Assembly: GCA_002506605.1 (NCBI GenBank)
Contig: DAXX01000024.1
Span: 1 to 11,620, forward strand
Origin: Thaumarchaeota archaeon UBA160
GTDB taxonomy: Archaea > Thermoproteota > Nitrososphaeria > Conexivisphaerales > UBA164
Length of the DNA: 11,620 nucleotides
Direction: 5' to 3'
Part shown: piece by piece, positions 6,158 through 11,574 of the stretch
How the letters are laid out: every line of letters starts with the position of its first letter
Position numbering within the stretch: the first letter of the stretch is position 1
Program-made: the position numbers and the translations under genes
The notes under the pieces: generated by a model
Databases searched by the model: none
Told to the model about the DNA's origin: nothing
Seen by the model: only the letters and a program-made list of their open reading frames with translations

Positions 6158-7229
6158 GGCTCTTTAGCCACCCGTTTAGCCATTCTAGCGCTTCAGCATC
6201 ACTTTTTGCCTGAACAGGTGGATGTTTGAATAGAAAAGAGGAAGGCTCAACTAGTGCCCCTTTCAAACCTTTATCTAAAGCTACCTTCATTAACCTTATA
6301 GCATCTAGCATTACAGCTGCAAACATAGATTTATCATCAACAGAAAGCTTTACTTTAAGCTCGACTGGAAAATCAGCAAAGCTTTTTCCTTTCAAGTATA
6401 TATAACAAACCTTTGTATTTCCAAGAAAAGGTACATAGTCGCTCGGGCCGATCCTTATCTTTCCTTTTTCTTCAAGTTCTTTCCCGTAGGGTAAAATGCT
6501 TGTTACTGCTGATGTTTTGCTTATTCTTTTGCTCTTTAATCTTTCTTCAACTGTCATATTTAGAAAATCTGTATTGCCGCCAATATTGACCTGATAGGTC
6601 TCTTCTACTATGACGCCTCTCATGTGAAACAAGGATACTAAGGTTCTATGAAGTATTGTTGCACCTACCTGACCTTTTACATCATCGCCCATTACTGGAA
6701 CTCCAGCTTTTTCAAATTCTGTCGCCCACGCTTTATCGCTTGCTATAAACACAGGTATGCCGTTTATAAAACCTTTTCTTGCTTCAAGAGCTGCCCTCGC
6801 ATAGGCTCTTGTTGCCTCCTCACTTCCCACAGGAAGCAGGTTTATCAGCATGTCAGCGCCGCTATCTTTTAGCTTATCTGCAACAAATGATATATCAGAA
6901 CCTTTCTCTATAGGCTGAAAAGATTCCACCATGTGGGGTGCAACGCCATCATAGACCGGACCTTGCTGTACCTCAACTCCAAGCTTTGGCAATTCTACAA
7001 ACTTTTTAGTTAAGTTTGGATACTCGAAAATGGCTTCAGAAAGATCTTTGCCAACTTTTCTTCTTGAAACATCAAAAGCTGCTACAAATTCGATGTCAGA
7101 AATGCTGTAAGGTCCTATTTTATCGCTTATAACTCCTATAGGTTCTTTATCTGTATAATAATAAACACCCTGTACAATGGCTGAAGCGCAGTTGCCAACG
7201 CCAGCTATAGCAACCCTTATCTTACCCAT
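6147..7229 (-). CDS. ino1: Inositol-1-phosphate synthase (myo-inositol-3-phosphate synthase)
   Basis: A 360-residue NAD+-dependent enzyme that converts glucose 6-phosphate to inositol phosphate. In archaea the product feeds archaetidylinositol lipids and, in some species, the solute di-myo-inositol phosphate. The Rossmann motif A-G-V-G-N-C-A-S-A-I-V-Q-G-V at 9-22 is characteristic of the archaeal/actinobacterial branch. Later hallmarks are G-D-D-V-K-G-Q-V-G-A-T-I-L-H-R at 181-195, N-I-G-G-N-T-D-F-L-N-M at 215-225 and the catalytic-region stretch K-L-S-V-D-D-K-S-M-F-A-A-V at 294-306, which departs from the usual D-S-P-N-S-A-G. The ATG start is clear. An inverted repeat overlaps the likely TATA position 25 bp upstream, suggesting a leaderless, regulated transcript. 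The hydrate dehydratase gene overlaps its 3' end. Confidence 0.92.
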   Translation of the reverse strand: MGKIRVAIAGVGNCASAIVQGVYYYTDKEPIGVISDKIGPYSISDIEFVAAFDVSRRKVGKDLSEAIFEYPNLTKKFVELPKLGVEVQQGPVYDGVAPHMVESFQPIEKGSDISFVADKLKDSGADMLINLLPVGSEEATRAYARAALEARKGFINGIPVFIASDKAWATEFEKAGVPVMGDDVKGQVGATILHRTLVSLFHMRGVIVEETYQVNIGGNTDFLNMTVEERLKSKRISKTSAVTSILPYGKELEEKGKIRIGPSDYVPFLGNTKVCYIYLKGKSFADFPVELKVKLSVDDKSMFAAVMLDAIRLMKVALDKGLKGALVEPSSFLFKHPPVQAKSDAEALEWLNGWLKSLGY

Positions 7230-7247
7230 GTATCTATACTTGATTTG

Positions 7248-7260
7248 TTATCATTGATAA
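7248..7260 (-). promoter_or_regulatory. Inverted repeat TTATCA-N-TGATAA at the ino1 promoter
   Basis: A perfect 6-bp inverted repeat with one central base is centred 25 bp before the ino1 ATG, exactly where a TATA box should lie. It may act as the TATA element itself, as an operator covering it, or both. A further TTATCAA half-site lies at 7301-7307. The same half-site forms the larger repeat upstream of the polyprenol-kinase-like gene. Confidence 0.4.
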
Positions 7261-7351
7261 ACCTAACGTTCTAAAAACATTAGCTTTTTAGACTTAGTTA
7301 TTATCAATTTTATTTTAAAAACAGCATTTGTTTAATTGATTAAGATAATAT

Positions 7352-7443
7352 GGCCGCCACCGGGAATTTCGGCGCTTTAAATGCTATCGAACCCGGGCCA
7401 GGAGCTCCACAGGCTCCTGTGCTACCACTACACCATGGCGGCC
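7352..7443 (-). tRNA. tRNA-His (anticodon GTG) with an intron in the T loop
   Basis: Read on the minus strand, an encoded G-1 (7443) precedes the acceptor stem GCCGCCA (7442-7436), which pairs perfectly with TGGCGGC (7359-7353), and C73 is at 7352; G-1 opposite C73 is the hallmark of tRNA-His. The D stem GTGT/GCAC follows T8-G9, with the loop containing the GG pair. The anticodon stem GGAGC/GCTCC holds loop C-T-GTG-G-A, giving anticodon GTG (His). The T stem CCGGG/CCCGG is perfect, but its loop is 27 nt instead of 7. Removing 20 nt leaves TTCGATT, a normal T loop. The 3' CCA is not encoded. A TATA-like box lies about 28 bp upstream, and AT-rich sequence with a T-run follows the gene. Confidence 0.93.
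7366..7385 (-). other. 20-nt tRNA-His intron in the T loop, bulge-helix-bulge splice motif
   Basis: The insert forms an archaeal bulge-helix-bulge. The outer helix is the T stem CCGGG/CCCGG, the central 4-bp helix is TTCG (exon) with CGAA (intron), and the two 3-nt bulges are ATA and ATT. Cutting at the same point in each bulge removes 20 nt and leaves TTCGATT. Because both bulges begin with AT, cleavage one base earlier gives the same product, so the intron position is 59/60 or 58/59 in tRNA numbering. The inner hairpin is only about 2 bp. Confidence 0.88.
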
Positions 7444-7465
7444 ACAAACTGCATTATACTGCAAG

Positions 7466-7476
7466 CCTTTTTATTC
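7466..7476 (-). promoter_or_regulatory. TATA-like box A of the tRNA-His gene
   Basis: GAATAAAAAGG on the minus strand is centred about 28 bp before the encoded G-1 of tRNA-His, the normal position of the archaeal TATA element for stable RNA genes. Confidence 0.5.
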
Positions 7477-7501
7477 TTTGCTATTTAATCGTTCAAGAAA
7501 G

Positions 7502-7509
7502 TTAATAAA
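7502..7509 (+). promoter_or_regulatory. TATA-like box of the aldo/keto-reductase-like gene
   Basis: TTAATAAA is centred about 28 bp before the ATG at 7533. That fits a leaderless transcript and favours this ATG over the TTG at 7524. Confidence 0.4.
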
Positions 7510-7532
7510 CCGCTATAACAGTATTGCTAACC

Positions 7533-8345
7533 ATGGCCGCTCAACCATTGAGCGGAATATCGATAAAGAGAGACAAGCTGGAGGCTAATCCTAATGGAGT
7601 TCGGTCAGCATTTGAAGTTTTCTTAAATTCGGGGCTTAAGGTTCTTGATTTAAGGGATAGTTGGGTCAGGTTAGAAAACACAGAATCTTTTCTTAAGCCG
7701 CTTAAAGAGAACAAAAACATATTCGTTTTAGCCCGTTTCTATGGGATATATCCCAGCTTTGAAAACATCATTCAGCAAGTTTCATTTTTGAAAAACCTTT
7801 TGGGAAGGCCAGCAGATGTTTTTGAAGTCAAAATGCCTAATTTTTTTGTAAGTTTAAAAGAAATATTGAAAGGTTTTAAAAAGGCGCTTAATGAAGGAAT
7901 GATAAATAGCTTTGGTTTGATAGGATGGAAGGCTAGTTATATTAAAGAAATATACCAAGAAGATATTCTGGAAAAGCTTCAGCATATTAAAGTTGATTTT
8001 AACGCGCTTACTAAAAACAACATTTACGTTGTAAAAAAGCTTCAAGAGCTTAAGATAAACGTCTTTTCAGCCTCACCGTTAGCGGGTGGCATATTAACTG
8101 AAAAAGGGTATATGTCTTTCAAAAACAGGTTGATTTACGGTTGCACTTTAAACAAGCTAAAACAACTTTCTGAAGTAAAAGGATCAAATGTCTCTGAAAT
8201 TGCGCTATCTTTGTTAAACTTTTTTAAAGTATCTTACGCCCCTTCAATAAGCGAGCCGTCACACGTTAAAGACATTTTAAAAAGCAAAGAAATAAAACTG
8301 AACAATGAAGATCTGAGAACGCTTTTTAACTATAACGAGATTTAG
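7533..8345 (+). CDS. Aldo/keto-reductase-fold protein with a degenerate catalytic tetrad
   Basis: A 270-residue protein from the ATG at 7533; a TTG at 7524 would add three residues. The order of landmarks is that of an aldo/keto reductase: a short G-V-R-S-A-F-E-V-F-L-N-S-G start, L-D-L-R-D-S-W where F-D-T-A-D-x-Y-G is expected, F-G-L-I-G-W-K at the usual I-G-x-S-N, V-F-S-A-S-P-L-A-G-G-I-L-T for A-Y-S-P-L-A-x-G-x-L-T, then S-E-I-A-L-S-L-L. The active-site Asp is kept (D42), but the catalytic Tyr is Trp (W44), the Lys is Arg (R68 in F-V-L-A-R) and the His is Lys (K100 in F-E-V-K-M-P). It is shorter than typical family members (about 300-330). Classical NAD(P)H-dependent carbonyl reduction therefore seems unlikely, and a binding or regulatory role is possible. 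It is transcribed alone, divergent from tRNA-His. Confidence 0.7.
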   Translation: MAAQPLSGISIKRDKLEANPNGVRSAFEVFLNSGLKVLDLRDSWVRLENTESFLKPLKENKNIFVLARFYGIYPSFENIIQQVSFLKNLLGRPADVFEVKMPNFFVSLKEILKGFKKALNEGMINSFGLIGWKASYIKEIYQEDILEKLQHIKVDFNALTKNNIYVVKKLQELKINVFSASPLAGGILTEKGYMSFKNRLIYGCTLNKLKQLSEVKGSNVSEIALSLLNFFKVSYAPSISEPSHVKDILKSKEIKLNNEDLRTLFNYNEI

Positions 8346-8802
8346 GTTGAAGTCCCCATTCTGTAAAGCATCTATAGCAACTTATTTATGAACGAGCAAA
8401 AGCACATGGCAGAATGCTCAGGGACGCCAGCGCCCATACTCTATGCTGAATACATGAAAGGCATTCCATGCGTTGAGGCAAGCGCGGCTATAAACTTAGA
8501 AGCTTTGGCGACTAGATTAGGGCAATTCGCAACATCATTAACGAGAAGTGCGTGAGTTGTTTGTTTTATGAGCATTACGCCTCAAAGATAAAAAACAGAA
8601 AGATCGATAAAGTATTGAACGTCTTTGTAAATCAGATTCCGCATAATTCAGAATTTTTTAGTCATCATCAAGTCAGACAAGTCTGGTTTCTACATTTTAC
8701 AATCATTAAGTAAAAGGTTGATATAAATGTTCACCCCTTTTATACAAAGTTATTTTTGTAAATAAATATTAAAGTAAGCTTAATTAAAATCAATATAAAG
8801 AA
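8346..8802. other. Gene-poor interval with broken reading frames
   Basis: These 457 bp hold no convincing intact gene. The left half is richer in G and C and contains the transposase-tail-like frame at 8367-8555. A second start-less open frame, one register over, runs 8516-8713 (65 residues, with one C-V-S-C pair), as if an older gene had been broken by frameshifts. CAGAC-AA-GTCTG at 8674-8685 is a perfect inverted repeat. The right end is very AT-rich and carries TATA-like runs (CTTTTATAC near 8737 and TTAATTAAAA near 8780) that may drive the membrane regulator gene. Confidence 0.5.
8367..8555 (+). pseudogene. Possible decayed TnpB-type transposase C-terminal tail
   Basis: This frame is open from just after a TAA at 8364 to a TGA at 8553-8555, with an ATG at 8388 that would give 55 residues. 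The peptide includes C-S-G-T-P-A-P, then P-C-V-E-A-S-A-A-I-N-L-E-A-L-A and ends T-S-L-T-R-S-A. A low-complexity G-T-P-x-P tail followed by V-E-A is a style I associate with the variable C termini of archaeal IS605-family OrfB proteins, but no RuvC or zinc-finger residues are present to confirm it. Its base composition is richer in G and C than the flanks. It could instead be a short genuine gene of unknown function. No promoter close to the ATG is obvious. Confidence 0.3.
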
Positions 8803-9309
8803 TTGAACAAACTAGAAATATTGCTTATAATTTTGGTTTCAGCTGCAGTTGGCTTAGGTATGATGATTCTTTTGCTTGCAGCAGTAACAGAAAAAAGCCC
8901 AAATATACCTGAGCTTTTTTTACAACTACTTACAGGAAAAGCCCCCTCAGGAATACCATTCTTTGTTCCATTATCTTTTCTTCTTTTTTTCGTTTCGACT
9001 TTGGCAGGAACTGTGGGTGTGATATATTTTTTGATCATGCCCGAGATCCAAACAAAAAGCGTTAATGGTATGCAAAAAGAAGACATCTTTTCGTTTCTTT
9101 TGCCGGATGAAAAAAAGATTGTTGAAATTTTGATGAAACATGACGGCGAATATTTACAAAAACAAATTTCAAAAGAGGCAGGGTTTACAAGAGTGAAAAC
9201 GCACAGAGTTATAGTCAGGCTGGCTCAGAGAGGGATAGTCTCTGTAGAAAAAAGTGGGAATACTAATATTATCAAGCTTAATATAAAAATAAAAAATTAT
9301 AAATCCTAG
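8803..9309 (+). CDS. Membrane-anchored winged-helix transcriptional regulator
   Basis: A 168-residue protein starting at a TTG, because the frame is closed by a TAA just upstream. It has two hydrophobic helices (about 5-28 and 52-79) and then a cytoplasmic winged helix from about 98 to 160: L-L-P-D-E-K-K-I-V-E-I-L, then L-Q-K-Q-I-S-K-E-A-G-F-T-R-V-K-T-H-R-V-I-V-R-L-A-Q-R-G-I-V with the wing K-S-G-N-T-N-I-I-K-L-N. This layout is common in archaea, where a MarR/IclR-like DNA-binding domain is tethered to the membrane by a two-helix anchor. The signal sensed is unknown. The loop between the helices (29-51) has no cysteines or other obvious ligand residues. The gene converges with the downstream multi-pass membrane protein, with 7 bp between their stop codons. 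An internal ATG at residue 20 would delete most of the first helix. Confidence 0.8.
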   Translation: MNKLEILLIILVSAAVGLGMMILLLAAVTEKSPNIPELFLQLLTGKAPSGIPFFVPLSFLLFFVSTLAGTVGVIYFLIMPEIQTKSVNGMQKEDIFSFLLPDEKKIVEILMKHDGEYLQKQISKEAGFTRVKTHRVIVRLAQRGIVSVEKSGNTNIIKLNIKIKNYKS

Positions 9310-9316
9310 ATTTGTT

Positions 9317-9703
9317 TTAAGGATGATTATATGATAGAGCGAAAGCTCCTCCTATTATGCCTAGGATAGCTCCTATAACGAACCCTCCCATTCCGAAAAA
9401 GCTGAATATGGAAAACACTATTATTAATATACCCCAAGTGGTGCTTTCTGCAGGTCTAGATTTTATCATAAATGCAGAGACCAATACTATTATGCCAGAT
9501 ATTAGACCGAAAAATGACATCATCCCAAACGCTAGTGCTGGCCATGCAAAGAACATCATCCTATGATACGGGTATGGTGCGACTGCAAAGTAGATTCCAA
9601 AAGCAATTGTAACTAAAATGCTGCTCAGTATCATTAGTAGACCTCCTATCATCGAAAGAACATAAGCAGTCTTAGGATAATTTTGTTGAGCTGTCTGTGT
9701 CAT
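9317..9703 (-). CDS. Small multi-pass membrane protein of unknown function
   Basis: A 128-residue protein from the ATG at 9703; a GTG at 9712 lies inside the ribosome-binding site and is less likely. After a short polar N terminus (TQTAQQNYPK), four hydrophobic stretches occur: about 14-40, 50-80 and two merging helices between 89 and 124, with G-G-L-L, G-x-I-S-G and G-A-I-L-G-I-I-G-G packing motifs. The pattern resembles the four-helix DUF4064/DUF6114-type proteins often seen in archaea, but no specific family is claimed. The loop between the first two helices is rich in Pro, Tyr, His and Met (AVAPYPYHRMM). There are no catalytic motifs. It converges with the membrane-anchored regulator gene, and its upstream region is the long AT-rich interval to the right. 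Confidence 0.7.
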   Translation of the reverse strand: MTQTAQQNYPKTAYVLSMIGGLLMILSSILVTIAFGIYFAVAPYPYHRMMFFAWPALAFGMMSFFGLISGIIVLVSAFMIKSRPAESTTWGILIIVFSIFSFFGMGGFVIGAILGIIGGAFALSYNHP

Positions 9704-9707
9704 TTTT

Positions 9708-9713
9708 ATCACC
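9708..9713 (-). promoter_or_regulatory. Shine-Dalgarno GGTGAT before the multi-pass membrane protein gene
   Basis: GGTGAT on the minus strand is complementary to the conserved 3' end of archaeal 16S rRNA (AUCACC) and ends 4 bases before the ATG at 9703. It fixes that ATG as the start and implies a leadered mRNA, in contrast to most genes in this window, which lack such a site. Confidence 0.55.
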
Positions 9714-10187
9714 CATTAAAACATAGAGTTCAGCTTAATAGATGTTGCCTGAAACATTTTTAAAATGCTTTATTTCCGCATAATTATTTTTCCATTATAA
9801 CTAATAATGAAGTAAAGTGTAACATTCTGAAACAATCTTTATGAAATGTTTTTTGCTTTTAGTAATTTTTTGTAACGTTATTTTTATGGTGCGGGCGCAA
9901 AAATTTATGATAAAAAGCTTGAATCAGCTATTGGAGAAAGCTCTTTACTATTATTGCTTGCTTTTTTGTCTATTTCTTCACACTTAAAAGGAAATTATCC
10001 TTGGTTAAGGTTTATTTTCCTTTAAAAGAACAGGCGCGGTAATGTTTTATTAAGAATTGCTTACAAAGCGTTACGAAAGCTTAATGTTAACAGTATTTTT
10101 TAGCCATCTTTTAAGTATTATTATGAAGGAAAAAGCCATAATAGTAAGGAATAGTTAGTTAAAAGGCATTGGTAGCATAAATTTTTA
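9714..10187. other. AT-rich interval without a clear gene
   Basis: About 475 bp with no supported gene. It contains two copies of CTGAAACA (9749-9756 and 9827-9834), each followed by a T-rich, TATA-like stretch, and AACATT (9821-9826) facing AATGTT (9845-9850). These may be promoter or operator elements for the minus-strand membrane protein. A 49-codon frame with a hydrophobic core is open at 9876-10025 but has no start codon. A TATA-like run precedes an 11-codon ORF at 10123-10158 that is too short to call. Confidence 0.5.
9876..10025 (+). pseudogene. Start-less open frame with a hydrophobic segment, possible gene remnant
   Basis: Between TAA codons at 9873 and 10023 this frame encodes 49 residues with a balanced amino-acid mix: Y-G-A-G-A-K-I-Y-D-K-K-L-E-S-A-I-G-E, then a hydrophobic S-S-L-L-L-L-L-A-F-L, then L-K-G-N-Y-P-W-L-R. 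The local GC rise (GGTGCGGGCGC) stands out from its surroundings. There is no ATG, GTG or TTG in a useful place, so it is either a decayed piece of a membrane-protein gene or chance. No family is recognised. Confidence 0.2.
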
Positions 10188-10748
10188 TTAAACTTTTGAT
10201 TTTTTCATAAAAACTCGCGCTATGATTTTTGAAACTTTTATGGGTTCCGGCGTTCTGCCGCTTACTACGAAGCTCTTTATTATGTGTTTAGCTTCAAATT
10301 CCTCTATCCCTGAAAACCTTACCCAATATTCATAACCTGCTACGGATATCTTTTTTTGGGGACCAAGCTTTTCATAAACCTCTAGCTTGTCTCTTTGGTT
10401 ATTTTTTATGAAAGATTCCCTCAAGTTTTTACCCTCTTTTGATGCTATGCATATAACAGGCATGTTTAGCTTTTCTTTTATACGATACAAATCAACAATG
10501 TTATACATGCTCAAAATGCAGCCATCTATCATTATGCAGGAAATATCGTTTCTTTTAAGACTATAATAACCATTTATTATCTTCTCCGTAGCGTCGTTAC
10601 CTCCTATCTTTGGATTTTCTACAAATAAACCTTCAAAAACTAAGTCTTTTCTCATTACGACTCCAACCATGTAGCTAAATTGGCTATTTATATTAAACGA
10701 TTCAGAAATTCCTAGCACTCTTGCCTTTTCTTTAAATAAGTTAGGCAT
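10188..10748 (-). CDS. DUF99 family protein (UPF0215, endonuclease V-like fold)
   Basis: A 186-residue archaeal protein of the DUF99 family. Visible family features are R-V-L-G-I-S-E-S-F near the N terminus, V-G-V-V-M-R-K-D-L-V-F-E-G, G-G-N-D-A-T-E-K-I-I-N (G-x-D-A-T-x-x-I is the family hallmark), I-M-I-D-G-C-I-L-S-M-Y-N-I-V-D in the middle, P-V-I-C-I-A and the C-terminal S-G-R-T-P-E-P-I-K-V-S-K-I-I-A-R. The fold is related to endonuclease V, but catalytic activity has not been established for the family. The ATG at 10748 is 1 bp after the stop of the DUF424 gene and is preferred to a TTG at 10766, which would overlap that gene. It is the last gene of the aIF2-beta operon. No Shine-Dalgarno site is visible. 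Confidence 0.85.
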   Translation of the reverse strand: MPNLFKEKARVLGISESFNINSQFSYMVGVVMRKDLVFEGLFVENPKIGGNDATEKIINGYYSLKRNDISCIMIDGCILSMYNIVDLYRIKEKLNMPVICIASKEGKNLRESFIKNNQRDKLEVYEKLGPQKKISVAGYEYWVRFSGIEEFEAKHIIKSFVVSGRTPEPIKVSKIIARVFMKKSKV

Positions 10749-10749
10749 T

Positions 10750-11070
10750 TTAGTAATTATTAACAAACTTATATATTATCAAAAAGCTGACTCCATCTAT
10801 AACTCTAACTGCGTCCTTCGTTCCAAAACCCATTTTTAGAGCAACATCCACAGATCTCTTACCCACTAGGTTTATTATGTTGTTGTTCAATAACAAATCT
10901 TTGAGCTGTTTTTCATAAACTTTTTCGCCAGAGAAATATCTTGGATCGAGATATAAAGAAAAATCGCCTTCCTTAAGTCGTCTGCCTAATAGCTCCTCGT
11001 CTATTACGTTAAGAACTTTATATTCTCCAGATATCTTAACATTTATTATGAATCCAAAATTTTCAGCCAA
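10750..11070 (-). CDS. DUF424 family protein
   Basis: A small archaeal protein of about 106 residues from a TTG at 11070, or 112 from a GTG at 11088. The match to DUF424 lies in D-E-E-L-L-G-R-R-L-K-E-G-D near the N terminus, Y-F-S-G-E-K-V in the middle, N-N-I-I-N-L-V-G-K-R-S-V-D-V-A-L (A/N-N-L-V-G-x-x-x-V is the hallmark) and D-A-V-R-V-I-D-G-V near the C terminus. The family is archaeal and its biochemical role is unknown; its position next to aIF2-beta suggests a link with translation. The TTG overlaps the aIF2-beta stop codon by a few bases and GTGGTG lies about 13 bases upstream of it. The GTG would lengthen the overlap to 26 bp. A small hairpin, TGGTG-N6-CACCA (11072-11087), covers the gene junction. 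Confidence 0.8.
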   Translation of the reverse strand: MAENFGFIINVKISGEYKVLNVIDEELLGRRLKEGDFSLYLDPRYFSGEKVYEKQLKDLLLNNNIINLVGKRSVDVALKMGFGTKDAVRVIDGVSFLIIYKFVNNY

Positions 11071-11476
11071 CTGGTGATTTAGCACCACAAGCTTCGCAAA
11101 TCAAGAACGTTATCTTTCTTTCTTTAACAAGCTTTGTATCTAAGCTACCGCAAACGGGGCACGTAACATATAGCTTAATGTAATAATTAAGGGCATTTTT
11201 TATCGAATTGGCATCTTTTTTACCAAATATAACCACTTTTCCTTCATCATCTATTATCATAGCAGTTCCCAGCTCTTTTGCTATCGTCATTATCATGTGT
11301 TTTGGATCTCTTCTTAATATGTCAGCTATACTCTTAAAATTTCTCCAAAAAGTTCTGTTGCCTATTATAATAACATCTGGAGGTGGTATGTTTAGCCTTT
11401 GAGTAACTATAGAGGAATCTTTCCTTAAATGATCCTTTATCCTGTTAATAAGTTCAAAATACGTTTGCAATCGCAT
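11063..11476 (-). CDS. Translation initiation factor aIF2 subunit beta
   Basis: A 137-residue protein, the usual length for this factor. It is part of the aIF2 heterotrimer that brings initiator Met-tRNA to the small ribosomal subunit. Seen in order: an N-terminal helix (T-Y-F-E-L-I-N-R-I), then I-G-N-R-T-F-W-R-N-F-K-S-I-A at 38-51 and L-R-R-D-P-K-H (54-60), then K-E-L-G-T (67-71) and G-K-V-V-I-F-G in the alpha-beta domain, and the zinc ribbon C106-x2-C109 with C127-x2-C130 ending A-C-G-A-K-S-P-V. The ATG at 11476 is chosen because a strong TATA box lies 25 bp upstream and the length fits the family. A TTG at 11557 would add 27 residues and has a good Shine-Dalgarno-like sequence, so a longer form is possible. 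It heads the operon with DUF424 and DUF99. Confidence 0.92.
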   Translation of the reverse strand: MRLQTYFELINRIKDHLRKDSSIVTQRLNIPPPDVIIIGNRTFWRNFKSIADILRRDPKHMIMTIAKELGTAMIIDDEGKVVIFGKKDANSIKNALNYYIKLYVTCPVCGSLDTKLVKERKITFLICEACGAKSPVG

Positions 11477-11494
11477 TTTTGATTTTATCTTTTG

Positions 11495-11504
11495 CTTATA
11501 AAAA
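11495..11504 (-). promoter_or_regulatory. TATA box for aIF2-beta
   Basis: TTTTTATAAG on the minus strand is centred about 24 bp before the ATG at 11476, the ideal distance for a leaderless archaeal mRNA. It supports the short form of aIF2-beta. Confidence 0.55.
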
Positions 11505-11564
11505 CATTGCCGTGATTTATTTGTATTAGTATTGAGTAGCGAAGTAATATCGCTCAAACTAACT

Positions 11565-11574
11565 GATCACATCC
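11565..11574 (-). promoter_or_regulatory. Shine-Dalgarno-like sequence before an upstream in-frame TTG
   Basis: GGATGTGATC on the minus strand differs at one base from the full archaeal Shine-Dalgarno GGAGGTGATC, 7 bases before a TTG (11557) that is in frame with aIF2-beta. A second TATA-like run (TGATATATAAC, 11601-11611) lies farther upstream. Together they could produce a longer, leadered transcript and an N-terminally extended protein, or this may be coincidence. Confidence 0.3.

Noticed and set aside
8620..8680. A C/D-box guide RNA on the minus strand (ATGATGA followed by CTGA)
   Set aside because: A C box and a CTGA are 10 nt apart, but the next CTGA follows too closely to leave room for a C' box and a second guide, and no terminal stem is seen.
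8674..8685. CAGAC-AA-GTCTG as a terminator or regulator site
   Set aside because: The 2-nt loop is too tight for an RNA hairpin, no T-run follows, and it is not near a gene start; noted only as part of the gene-poor interval.
10123..10158. An 11-codon ORF after a TATA-like run
   Set aside because: Too short to support, with no ribosome-binding site or recognisable peptide.
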